Shown here piece by piece: positions 6,798 to 15,420 of a DNA stretch of 64,000 bases. Under the pieces are notes generated by a model. That model did not search any database and had not been told where the DNA came from. It was given only the letters and a program-made list of their open reading frames with translations. Source of the stretch: Prevotella sp. UBA2444 (lineage in GTDB: Bacteria > Bacteroidota > Bacteroidia > Bacteroidales > Bacteroidaceae); assembly GCA_002342665.1 (NCBI GenBank), contig DDQK01000007.1, positions 1 through 64,000 of the forward strand, read 5' to 3'. The number at the start of each line of letters is the position of its first letter. The first letter of the stretch is position 1. The translations under genes and the position numbers were made by a program.

Positions 6798-8921
6798 ATG
6801 AAGAAAGTGCCCATGGTGATGCAGATGGAAGCCGTGGAGTGTGGTGCCGCCTCGCTCTCGATGATCCTTGCCTACTACGGCAAGTGGCTTCCCCTGGAGC
6901 AGGTGCGCGAGGCGTGCAGCGTGAGCCGCGACGGCAGTTCGATGAAGAACATCCTCTTGGCAGCCAAGACGTATGGCCTGGAGCCCAGTGCCTACAAGGT
7001 AAGTGCCGAAAACCTGGCAGGCATGGAGCCCGCCATCATCCACTGGAACTTTGAGCACTTCGTCGTCTTCAAGGGCATGCGGAAAGGCAAGGCCTGTCTC
7101 AACGACCCCGGCCTCGGACCGGTAGAGATACCGATGGATGAGTTCCGGCGCTCGTTCACGGGTGTCGCCATGACCTTCGAGCTGACCGACCGTTTCCAGC
7201 CCTCGGGCCGCCCCGCGAGCATCTTCTCCTACATCAGGAGAAACCTGAACGGAGCCAATGAAGCCTTCTGGCTGACTTTTATCTTCACCCTGCTGCTGGC
7301 AGTGGTCACCCTCACCCTACCCCTGCTCACCCGGGTGTTCTTCGACGAGATACTCTCGGGGCGCAATGCGCAGTGGGCCACCGTCTTCTTCTGCCTGATG
7401 GGCACGCTGGCCCTGTTCAACTTCATCGTGACGCTCTGGAATCAGCGCTATTCCAAGCGCATAGCCGGACAACTGGCGCTACGGGGCAACATCAGCTATC
7501 TGCGCCACCTGCTGCGACTGCCCATGAACTTCTTCGCCATGCGCTACGTGGGCGACCTGCAGCAGCGTCAGCGGCTCAATGAGACCATCACCCACTCGCT
7601 CGTCGAGGTGCTGGCACCGCAGGCTATCAACGTGATGCTGCTGGTGCTGTACTTCATATTGATGCTGTCGTACAATTACATGCTGACGATGATTGGTGTC
7701 GCGGCAGCCCTCGTCAACCTCGCCGTCGTACACCACTATGCCGGCCAGCGCCTGAATATGGTCAGAAGTACACAGCAGAGCATGGGTAAATACTATTCCG
7801 CCACGGTCAGTTGCCTGGAGAACATCGAGAGCATCAAGGCCGCAGGCGCCGAGGAAGGGTTCTTCCAATACTGGAGCGGGCTGTGGACCAGAATGTTCAA
7901 CAAACAGCGCGAGATGCATGTTCAGCAGAGCCAGATGAGCCTGCTGCCGACGCTGACGTCGAACCTGCTGACGATGGCGGTTCTGTTGGTGGGAGCGTGG
8001 TATATCCTGCAAGGCGACCTATCCGTCGGTATGCTCATGGCCTTCCAAGGCTTCATGACCGCCTTCATGGCTCCCGTGGAGAAAATTGTGAATGCCGGAC
8101 AGCAGTTGCTGGAGATGCGCTCCCAGATAGAGCGCGTGGACGACGTGATGAGGTATCCCGAAGACCGGCATGCCGACGGTGAGCATTCGGAGGCCGGCAA
8201 GTTGCTGGGTGAACTGGAGCTGCGCGACGTCACCTTCGGCTACAACCGGACGATGCCCCCCCTGATTGAGCATTTCAACCTGCACCTCAGGGCTGGCGAG
8301 TCGGTGGCTTTCGTGGGCAGCAGCGGCTGTGGCAAATCGACCCTGGCCAAGCTGATATCCGGGCTCTACAAGCCCTGGAGTGGCGAGATACTCTTCGACG
8401 GGCGTCCCATCGAGAGCATCTCCAGCGATGAGCTGACCAACTCCATCGCCGTCGTCGACCAGAACATCGTGCTCTTCGACGACACGCTGTCGCAGAACAT
8501 CCGCATGTGGGACCAGAGCATCGAGGATTTCGCCATCCTCATGGCATGCAGCGACGCACAGGTACACAACGACATCATGAACCGTCCCGAGGGCTTGGCT
8601 ACCAAGGTGGTGCGGGGCGGAAAGAACTTCAGCGGAGGCCAGTGCCAGCGCTTCGAGATAGCCACGGCCCTGGCCCGCGAGCCCATGATCCTGATCATGG
8701 ACGAGGCCACCTCGGCATTAGACCCTACCACGGAAGACTTGGTAATGAAGCACATCCGCGAGATGGGTATCACGCAAATCGTGGTAGCACACCGTCTGTC
8801 GACCATCCGCGACTGCGACCAGATCATCGTCATGGATGCCGGGCACGTCGTCCAACGTGGCACCCACGAACAGCTGATGCAGCAGGACGGCCTGTACCGA
8901 CAGCTCATGGAAAACAGATAA
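6798..8921 (+). CDS. Peptidase-containing ABC transporter (C39; cleaves GG leaders)
   Basis: A 707-residue protein with all parts of a PCAT exporter. The C39 cysteine protease domain (1-130) has Cys15 in AVECGAASLSM, His87 in FEHFVVFKG and Asp103 in LNDPGLG. Six membrane helices follow (about 150-440). The ATPase domain has Walker A GSSGCGKST, signature FSGGQCQR, Walker B ILIMDEATSALD and H-loop VAHRLS. C39 domains cut after Gly-Gly, so the peptide at 5723 is the obvious substrate. In NHLM-type loci this is the ABC1 partner. All catalytic residues are intact. It lies between the HlyD-like gene and the second ABC gene in one operon. Confidence 0.93.
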   Translation: MKKVPMVMQMEAVECGAASLSMILAYYGKWLPLEQVREACSVSRDGSSMKNILLAAKTYGLEPSAYKVSAENLAGMEPAIIHWNFEHFVVFKGMRKGKACLNDPGLGPVEIPMDEFRRSFTGVAMTFELTDRFQPSGRPASIFSYIRRNLNGANEAFWLTFIFTLLLAVVTLTLPLLTRVFFDEILSGRNAQWATVFFCLMGTLALFNFIVTLWNQRYSKRIAGQLALRGNISYLRHLLRLPMNFFAMRYVGDLQQRQRLNETITHSLVEVLAPQAINVMLLVLYFILMLSYNYMLTMIGVAAALVNLAVVHHYAGQRLNMVRSTQQSMGKYYSATVSCLENIESIKAAGAEEGFFQYWSGLWTRMFNKQREMHVQQSQMSLLPTLTSNLLTMAVLLVGAWYILQGDLSVGMLMAFQGFMTAFMAPVEKIVNAGQQLLEMRSQIERVDDVMRYPEDRHADGEHSEAGKLLGELELRDVTFGYNRTMPPLIEHFNLHLRAGESVAFVGSSGCGKSTLAKLISGLYKPWSGEILFDGRPIESISSDELTNSIAVVDQNIVLFDDTLSQNIRMWDQSIEDFAILMACSDAQVHNDIMNRPEGLATKVVRGGKNFSGGQCQRFEIATALAREPMILIMDEATSALDPTTEDLVMKHIREMGITQIVVAHRLSTIRDCDQIIVMDAGHVVQRGTHEQLMQQDGLYRQLMENR

Positions 8922-8941
8922 GGAAGGAGAAGAAACAGAAG

Positions 8942-11107
8942 ATGAGCATATTTTCCAGTCAGATAGAACAGCGCAGGAAGCTGGATGCCTCGACCCTCTC
9001 GCGTGAGATCAAGGAAGGTGCAGCACGCATGGGGCTACACTATGACGGTGCTATTCCCCAGACTGACAACCTGGCCATCCGCCAGGTGCTGGAAGCGTTG
9101 AAGATTGTCGATTACGAACTGGAGCCCGACGATGTGTTGCCCTTGGAGCAGCAGTTGCACAACATCCTCCAGGCACATGGCATCATGACGCGCCGGTTGA
9201 GTCTCACCGACGGATGGTGGCGAGAGGCCTCCGGACCAATGCTGGGCCGAACGCGGAGCGGTAGGCTGGTAGCGCTGCTGCCCAAATGGACAGGCCGCAG
9301 CTATCGCTTCACCGACGAGGAAGGCACCCCGCGGGAGGTGACTCGACGGAAGATGAAGGAGGTGCTGATGCCAGAGGCATACAGCTTCACCAAAGCCCTG
9401 CCCCTGCAGCGAATGACCAAGCGCCAGCTCATTACCTTCATATTGTCATCAACCGACACCTACAGTATGCTCTACATGGGATTTGCCGCACTGATCGTAG
9501 TGCTCCTGGGTATGTTTGTGCCTATGGCGAACAAGATGGTGTTCGAAACGGTGATACCCGCCGGTATCGCCACCGACCTGGCTCCTATCGCCGGACTGTT
9601 GATAGGAGCGGCTGTTGCCATCATGCTGACGACCTATATCCGCAACCTGTATATCATCCGTGTTGAGAACATCGTGGAGATGAACCTGCACAACGCCGTC
9701 ATGGCGCGACTCTTCCTGCTGCCCCCGAAATTCTTCCACACACACAGCAGCGGCGAGCTGACCTCCAAGCTGAACAACCTCAGCGGGCTGTGCCAGCAGA
9801 TCAACGAGGCGATTGTCGGCGCACTGTTGAGCGGCGCGCTCTCTGTGGTCTATTTCATCCAGGTGGGCATCTACGGCGGACCTCTCCTGATACCCGCAAT
9901 GGCACTGTTTGCCCTGCAGGCGCTGATACTGGTGCTCTACTTCCGCAAGGCCACCCATGTTCAGCAGCTCTACATCGGCAAGAACGATGCCCTCAGCGGT
10001 ATGGAGTGCAACCTGTTTGCAGGCATACAGAAGGTCAAGCTCACTGGTTCAGAGACACGCGCCTTCACCCAGTGGCTCAACCGGTACACCCATGCAGCCA
10101 GGATCATCTACAACCCACGGTTTGCCATACGCCTGTATCCCTCACTGCTGGCTCTGATGAACGTAGTCACCCTGCTCGTCATCTACATATTTACCCTGCA
10201 CGCCTCCATCAAGACCAGCGACTTCATTGCCTTCACCTCTGCCTTTGGCATGCTGACAGCAGCACTCACCGGGCTCACGGAGCAAATCCCCCAGATGACC
10301 AAGATAGAACCGCAGCTGGAGAGTATCATGGACATCGTCGAGGCCGTACCAGAGGTATCAGGCTCACATACCACAATCAAAGCCCTGTCGGGCAGTATCG
10401 AAGTCAAGCATCTGTCATTCCGCTATCAGGACGACATGCCGCTGGTCATCGACGACCTCTCGCTCAGCATCAAGGCAGGCGAATACGTGGGCATCGTGGG
10501 CATCTCCGGATGTGGGAAGTCCACCCTGCTGCGCCTGTTGCTGGGCTTTGAAAAGCCCCAGCGCGGCAATATATACTACGACCACTACGACTTGGAGAAG
10601 GTTGACAAGAAACAGCTCCGCCAACGGATAGGGACATGCCTGCAGAACGGTAGCCTCTTCACGGGTGACATCTTCCACAACATCACCATCACCGCCCCCT
10701 GGGCCACCCACAACGATGCCTGGGAGGCACTGCGGCTGGCGTACATGTACGACGAAGTGAATGCCCTGCCCATGGGCCTGCACACCGTGATCACCGAGGG
10801 TGGCGGCGGATTCTCAGGCGGCCAGAAGCAGCGCCTGCTCATCGCCCGCGCCTTGATAGGACGTCCCAACATTCTCTTCTTCGACGAGGCCACCTCAGCG
10901 CTCGACAACATCAGCCAGAGGCAAGTGAGCGAAAACCTCGACCAGCTGCACTGCACGCGCCTGGTCATCGCCCACCGTCTGAGCACCATCCGCCACTGCG
11001 ACCGTATCATCGTGCTCGACAAGGGAAAGATAGCCGAGGAAGGCACCTTCGAGGAACTGATGGCGCGCAAGGGCTTGTTCTACGAAATGAGTCTGCGACA
11101 ACTTTAG
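8942..11107 (+). CDS. Second ABC transporter with degenerate peptidase-like domain (NHLM ABC2 type)
   Basis: The start is taken at 8942, 20 nt after the previous stop and behind AAGGAAGGAG; the open frame runs back to 8507 inside the previous gene, but this is only an overlap. The 721-residue product has an N-terminal domain (about 1-160) with C39-like secondary structure (GPMLGRTRSGRLVALLPK, TDEEGTPREV) but no catalytic Cys-His, then membrane helices (about 175-450) and an ATPase with Walker A GISGCGKST, FSGGQKQR, ILFFDEATSALD and IAHRLS. This is the arrangement of the NHLM-system ABC2 protein. It may form a heterodimer with the C39 transporter, with the dead domain holding leader peptides. 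Confidence 0.85.
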   Translation: MSIFSSQIEQRRKLDASTLSREIKEGAARMGLHYDGAIPQTDNLAIRQVLEALKIVDYELEPDDVLPLEQQLHNILQAHGIMTRRLSLTDGWWREASGPMLGRTRSGRLVALLPKWTGRSYRFTDEEGTPREVTRRKMKEVLMPEAYSFTKALPLQRMTKRQLITFILSSTDTYSMLYMGFAALIVVLLGMFVPMANKMVFETVIPAGIATDLAPIAGLLIGAAVAIMLTTYIRNLYIIRVENIVEMNLHNAVMARLFLLPPKFFHTHSSGELTSKLNNLSGLCQQINEAIVGALLSGALSVVYFIQVGIYGGPLLIPAMALFALQALILVLYFRKATHVQQLYIGKNDALSGMECNLFAGIQKVKLTGSETRAFTQWLNRYTHAARIIYNPRFAIRLYPSLLALMNVVTLLVIYIFTLHASIKTSDFIAFTSAFGMLTAALTGLTEQIPQMTKIEPQLESIMDIVEAVPEVSGSHTTIKALSGSIEVKHLSFRYQDDMPLVIDDLSLSIKAGEYVGIVGISGCGKSTLLRLLLGFEKPQRGNIYYDHYDLEKVDKKQLRQRIGTCLQNGSLFTGDIFHNITITAPWATHNDAWEALRLAYMYDEVNALPMGLHTVITEGGGGFSGGQKQRLLIARALIGRPNILFFDEATSALDNISQRQVSENLDQLHCTRLVIAHRLSTIRHCDRIIVLDKGKIAEEGTFEELMARKGLFYEMSLRQL

Positions 11108-11109
11108 TT

Positions 11110-11137
11110 AGTGAATAGTGAATAGTGAATAGTGAAT
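11110..11137. repeat. Four tandem AGTGAAT heptamers before adaptor gene
   Basis: AGTGAAT is repeated four times without interruption (11110-11116, 11117-11123, 11124-11130, 11131-11137), between the ABC2 stop and the adaptor start at 11148. A change in copy number would move the spacing of the translation signal by 7 nt. A related AGTGAAT pair occurs near 30120-30140. Confidence 0.8.
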
Positions 11138-11147
11138 GGTACAAGCT

Positions 11148-11981
11148 ATGAACAGGATATGGATATTATCAAGTGTGCTACTGCTGACAGCCTGCCAGCA
11201 ACAGGGCAAGCCTGGTGACTCACCCGAAGCCAGGGACACCACAGTCATCGCCGAGGTTCACAAGGGGTCAGACCCTCGTGAGCCTGCCCAGCCATCCGAC
11301 TTCCAGACCATGGGCAAGGTAGTGGCTGCACGCTATGCCGACGTAAAGTTTGAGACCACCCTGCCAGTGGTGCGCGTCACGGTACGCAATGGCGACCGAG
11401 TGCGCATGGGGCAGCTTCTGGCCGAGCAGGAAGCCTACAAGCAGGCCAATGCCGTAGAGCAGCATCAGCGCGAGATAGAACGAGCCCACCTCCAAATGCA
11501 GGAAGTCATCATCTCACAGGGTTACGACCCCGAGCAGATGGACCGCGTGCCACAGCGTGTGCGACACATTGCTGAAGTCAAGAGTGGCCTGCTGATAGCT
11601 CAGAACCAACTGGCGGCAGCGCGCAACGAGTTGAAGACCACCCGTGTGACAGCTCCCTTCGACGGCATCGTGGCCAATGTCACGGCACGAGCCGGCCAGT
11701 TGGCTCAGACAGGGGATGTGGTGTGCCGCATCATCTCGCCGCAGCAAATGGATGTGGAGTTCCGGGTGATGGAAACCGACCTCGGCCGGTTCCCCATAGG
11801 CACAGCCATCAGCGTGGTGCCCGTAGCCGACGAGCATACTGCCTATGATGCCAAGGTGACAGAGGTAAATCCTGTGGTCGACGAGCAAGGCACCGTCATG
11901 CTCCGAGCCCGTGTGTCTGCCCACAACACCCTCTTCGATGGCATGCACGTGTCAGTAAACCTAAAAACGCCCCAGCCATGA
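11148..11981 (+). CDS. Lipoprotein periplasmic adaptor (RND/HlyD type)
   Basis: The ATG at 11148 is preferred over 11136 because it gives a clean lipoprotein signal, MNRIWILSSVLLLTAC, with Cys16 as the lipidated residue; the earlier ATG is made by the heptamer repeat. The 277-residue product has a lipoyl half motif (TTLPVVRVTVRNGDRVRMGQLL), a helical hairpin rich in Gln and Glu (about 90-165), the partner half (TTRVTAPFDGIVANVTARAGQ) and a beta-barrel domain (EFRVMETDLGRFPIGTAISVVP). This resembles efflux adaptors. With the TolC-like gene that overlaps its stop by 4 bp, it probably completes a trans-envelope channel for the operon's peptide. Confidence 0.85.
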   Translation: MNRIWILSSVLLLTACQQQGKPGDSPEARDTTVIAEVHKGSDPREPAQPSDFQTMGKVVAARYADVKFETTLPVVRVTVRNGDRVRMGQLLAEQEAYKQANAVEQHQREIERAHLQMQEVIISQGYDPEQMDRVPQRVRHIAEVKSGLLIAQNQLAAARNELKTTRVTAPFDGIVANVTARAGQLAQTGDVVCRIISPQQMDVEFRVMETDLGRFPIGTAISVVPVADEHTAYDAKVTEVNPVVDEQGTVMLRARVSAHNTLFDGMHVSVNLKTPQP

Positions 11982-13429
11982 GACACTTCGCCACTGCCCT
12001 GATGCTCTGCGCCACCATCACAGCTACGGCCCAGACTACGGTTCGCCTCGACCTGGAGCGCACCGTCGAGCTGGCTACCGACAGCAGTCTCACGGCCGAC
12101 CGCTATCGCAGCGTCTTCCATGAGGCACACTACGCCTGGCTTTCGTGGATGGCCAGTCGCAAGCTGCAGGTGGAGCTGAGCACCACGCCGCTGCAATTCG
12201 AGCAAGTCATGACCCAGCGCTACATCAGCGACACCGACAACGACGAGTATCGCCAGCAGAAGCGACTGCTCTCCAGCGCCAATCTGCAGGCCCAACAGGC
12301 GATGGAACCATGGGGCGGCTCCTTCTATGCCTCGACGGGACTGGCCTACCTCGGCAACTACGGCGACTTTACCCAGCATCAGTTTGCCGTCACCCCAGTC
12401 CGCGTGGGCTATCGCCAGGAACTGCTGGGGTACAATCCTTACCGCTGGAACCGTCAGACAGAACCCATGCGACTCACGGTTGCCCAGCAGCAGATGAACT
12501 ATTCGGTGGAACAGACGGCCGCCGAGGCTGTCAAGCGGTTCTTCCTCCTGGCTGTGACACAGGAGCAGCTGAAGATGGCTCAGGAGCAGATACAGTCGTG
12601 CGACACCATCCTCGCCATCGGCAACCGCCGCTTCCGCATAGCGTCCATCTCGAAAGCCGAACTCGACATTCTGACGCTGCAACGCTCGCTCGCCGCCACC
12701 ACCCTGAAGGGTGCTCAACTGAACCATCAGCAGGCTGTCAGAAGTCTGGCCGTCTGGCTGGGTATGGACGAGTACACCCGTCTGGAACTGATTATACCCA
12801 CTGTATTGCCCCGCTTGAATGTCATTCTTGCCGATGCCATAACACAAGCCTCACGCAACAATCCCAACTATCTGTCCATGCAACTCAAGGAGTTGGAAGC
12901 CCAACGCGATGCCGAACAGTTGAAACGCAAGAAGGGACTCAATGCCAGCATCGATGCATCAATCGGTCTCAACCAGGTGTCAGAACGCTTCGATCATGCC
13001 TTTCGCCGTCCACTGGTGCAGAATCAGGTGATGGTAAACCTCACCGTGCCTATCAGCGACCACGGCAAGCAGCGTAATGCCTGGCTTGCGGCACAGAGCA
13101 AGGCCGAGACGGCATCCCGTCAGCGTGAGGAACAGCGACGCGACACCGAGCTGGATGTCACGCAGACCGTGGCAGAGGTTAACCAGCGCCAGTCGATGGT
13201 CAGCGATGCCCACCGCTCACTACAGATTGCAGAGGATGCCTATACTGCCATGCTACAACGTTTCATCAGAGGTCAGGCCAACGTCAATGACCTGTCGCTG
13301 GCTCAGCAGTATTGGCAGACGGCACGAATCAATCAGGTTACGGCATTGCAGGATTTCTGGAACAGCTATTTCCATCTGCGTCTGCTCACGCTCTACGACT
13401 ATCTGAAGCGTGAACCCATACGCCACTGA
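11978..13429 (+). CDS. TolC-like outer membrane efflux protein
   Basis: A 483-residue protein with a signal peptide (MRHFATALMLCATITATAQT) and two long helical TolC repeats, for example QTAAEAVKRFFLLAVTQEQLKMAQEQIQSCDTILAI is one continuous alpha-hairpin (given here only as about residues 170-215) and ELDVTQTVAEVNQRQ begins the second. The strand-forming segment QNQVMVNLTVPISDHGKQRNA is typical of the channel's barrel repeat. It overlaps the adaptor gene by ATGA. It provides the outer-membrane exit for the peptide secretion operon, which ends here. Length and layout are normal for the family. Confidence 0.88.
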   Translation: MRHFATALMLCATITATAQTTVRLDLERTVELATDSSLTADRYRSVFHEAHYAWLSWMASRKLQVELSTTPLQFEQVMTQRYISDTDNDEYRQQKRLLSSANLQAQQAMEPWGGSFYASTGLAYLGNYGDFTQHQFAVTPVRVGYRQELLGYNPYRWNRQTEPMRLTVAQQQMNYSVEQTAAEAVKRFFLLAVTQEQLKMAQEQIQSCDTILAIGNRRFRIASISKAELDILTLQRSLAATTLKGAQLNHQQAVRSLAVWLGMDEYTRLELIIPTVLPRLNVILADAITQASRNNPNYLSMQLKELEAQRDAEQLKRKKGLNASIDASIGLNQVSERFDHAFRRPLVQNQVMVNLTVPISDHGKQRNAWLAAQSKAETASRQREEQRRDTELDVTQTVAEVNQRQSMVSDAHRSLQIAEDAYTAMLQRFIRGQANVNDLSLAQQYWQTARINQVTALQDFWNSYFHLRLLTLYDYLKREPIRH

Positions 13430-13430
13430 T

Positions 13431-13526
13431 CTGCTCGCTTATTCGTACCTCTGACCTACGGTATTAGGTACTCCCGCACGAGAAAAGCCAAATAAAATTT
13501 GGTTTTCTGCTCGCTTATTCGTACCT
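13431..13526. repeat. 20-bp direct repeat around the xylanase promoter
   Basis: CTGCTCGCTTATTCGTACCT occurs at 13431-13450 and again at 13507-13526. The second copy continues as TTG and forms the -7 box; the first continues as CTG and so carries a defective box. This suggests local duplication of the promoter region. Confidence 0.8.
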
Positions 13527-13529
13527 TTG
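13498..13529 (+). promoter_or_regulatory. Promoter of xylanase-HprK-PqqD-ABC operon
   Basis: TTTG (13498-13501), 20 nt, TACCTTTG (13522-13529); leader of about 20 nt before the ATG at 13555. No other promoter is visible until the end of the ABC gene at 18657. Confidence 0.75.
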
Positions 13530-13554
13530 CAGCCAGTAATTCTAAAATACACTG

Positions 13555-15408
13555 ATGATGAAACAACTAATCTTATTATTGACGGCGGCCTGTCTCTCGA
13601 CATCGGCAGCTGCACAGGAGAATTATGAACTGGGCAAACCCGGTGACGACAACTACCGTTATCTGGACGAGTACAAGGCTCTGAAGACGTACATCGACTA
13701 CGAGAAGTATCCTAACTTCAAGCTGGGGGGCGGTACGACGGTCAATGAATACCTCAGCAAAACCGTTTACCGCAACATGATCAACAGCAACTTCACCGAG
13801 ACCGTGGCCGGCAACGCGATGAAGATGGCCAGCTGCGTGGACGGCAACGGCAACATGAACTTCTCAACGGTTAAGAAATACGTGAAGGCAGCCACCGATG
13901 CCGGTCTCAACGTCTATGGCCACACCCTGGCCTGGCACTCGCAGCAAGCTAACGGCTGGCTGCTGAAGCTGCTGGCCGACAGACCCGACCCCACGGCCGA
14001 AGTGGAGTTTGCCGAGATAGCCAGCAAAGACTTCCGCAAGCAGCAGAACATCGGATGGCACTCCGACGAGGCGCAATACGGCTACTCGGTAAAGTATGAT
14101 AAAAACGACGGACTGATCGTGCACTGCTCAAAGAAGAACACCAACTCTTGGGACGTGCAGTTCCTGGCTATGGAGAACATCGCCCTCGAGGTGGGCAAGA
14201 CCTACAAGATGACGATGACCGTCAAAGGCTCTACGGCAGGCAACCTGCACAGCAAGCTGGGCGACTGGAATAACGGGCAGTACCCCAACATCCCCTTCAC
14301 AACCGAGTGGAAGGACGTGGAGGTGAGTTACAAGGCCATCGTGGCCAACAACTTCTTCATGCTCCAGTGCGGCGACTTCGTGGGTGACATCTATATCAAG
14401 AACATCAAGATAGAGGGCGACAAGCGCAAGAGCATACCCCTGACTGCCGAGGAGCGCCACGACACGCTGGTATGGGCTATGGACAAGTGGATCAAGGGCA
14501 TGATGGAAGCCTGCGAGGGCAAGGTGAGGGCCTGGGACCTGGTAAACGAGGCCATCTCGGGCGGTGGCAACGACGGGCAGGGCAACTACGAGCTGCAGCA
14601 CTCCGAGGGCTACAAGAGCGGCACGTGGGACGTGGGCGGCTCAGCCTTCTACTGGCAGGACTACATGGGCGACCTGGAGTACGTGCGCCAGGCCTGCCGG
14701 CTGGCTCGCAAGTACGGTCCAGAGGACGTGAAGCTCTTCATCAACGACTACAACCTGGAGTCGGACTGGGACAACAACAAGAAGGTGAGGAGCCTCGTAG
14801 GCTGGATCAAGAAATGGGAGGCCGACGGCGTGACCCGAATCGACGGCATCGGCACGCAGATGCACATCAGCTGCTTTGAGGATGACAATATCCTGAACAA
14901 CATCAAGAAGCACATCACGCAGATGTTCCAGATCATGGCGCAGTCGGGCAAACTGGTGCGCGTCAGCGAGATGGACATGGGCTACGTGCGCGGCTCCAAC
15001 CGCTGGGGCAGCGGGATCAAGACCAACCAGCTGACGGAGGCTGAGCACAAGAAGATGGCCGACTTCTACGAGTGGATCGTCAAGGAATACCTGCGCATCA
15101 TCCCGCCCGCACAGCAGTGGGGCATCTGCCAGTGGTGTACTACCGATGCACCTGACGGTGGCGGTTGGCGCGGCGGCGAGCCAGTGGGCATTTGGGACCA
15201 GAACCTCTATCGCAAGCATTCATACGCCGGATGGGTGCGCGCGCTCAACGGCGGGGAGCCTACTGCCGTCCAGAGCATCGCTGCCGATAAGGCGGTTGAC
15301 ACTTCGAAGGGTATCTTCACCCTCAGCGGCCTGCGCCTCTCTGCCACATCGCTCGACGAGTTGCCCTCAGGGCTCTACATCGTCGACGGCAAGAAGGTCG
15401 TCAAATAG
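13555..15408 (+). CDS. GH10 endo-1,4-beta-xylanase with inserted carbohydrate-binding module
   Basis: A 617-residue secreted enzyme. After a signal peptide (to about residue 20) the GH10 barrel begins (NFKLGGGTTV). It is interrupted at about 155-290 by a beta-sandwich like CBM4/22 modules, then resumes with the acid/base Glu332 in WDLVNEAIS and the nucleophile Glu472 in VRVSEMDMG. Bacteroidetes xylanases of xylan-use loci carry such an inserted CBM. The last 50 residues (FTLSGLRLSA... GLYIVDGKKVVK) are a Prevotella-type C-terminal tail, probably for secretion or surface location. It cuts xylan backbones. No SusC/SusD pair is nearby; instead the RiPP-like cassette follows after 12 bp. Confidence 0.95.
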   Translation: MMKQLILLLTAACLSTSAAAQENYELGKPGDDNYRYLDEYKALKTYIDYEKYPNFKLGGGTTVNEYLSKTVYRNMINSNFTETVAGNAMKMASCVDGNGNMNFSTVKKYVKAATDAGLNVYGHTLAWHSQQANGWLLKLLADRPDPTAEVEFAEIASKDFRKQQNIGWHSDEAQYGYSVKYDKNDGLIVHCSKKNTNSWDVQFLAMENIALEVGKTYKMTMTVKGSTAGNLHSKLGDWNNGQYPNIPFTTEWKDVEVSYKAIVANNFFMLQCGDFVGDIYIKNIKIEGDKRKSIPLTAEERHDTLVWAMDKWIKGMMEACEGKVRAWDLVNEAISGGGNDGQGNYELQHSEGYKSGTWDVGGSAFYWQDYMGDLEYVRQACRLARKYGPEDVKLFINDYNLESDWDNNKKVRSLVGWIKKWEADGVTRIDGIGTQMHISCFEDDNILNNIKKHITQMFQIMAQSGKLVRVSEMDMGYVRGSNRWGSGIKTNQLTEAEHKKMADFYEWIVKEYLRIIPPAQQWGICQWCTTDAPDGGGWRGGEPVGIWDQNLYRKHSYAGWVRALNGGEPTAVQSIAADKAVDTSKGIFTLSGLRLSATSLDELPSGLYIVDGKKVVK

Positions 15409-15420
15409 TCACTCGACTAC

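Noticed and set aside
8507..8941. 145-codon N-terminal extension of the second ABC transporter
   Set aside because: It is the alternative frame of the preceding ATPase domain; a ribosome-binding-like AAGGAAGGAG and the gene spacing support the start at 8942.
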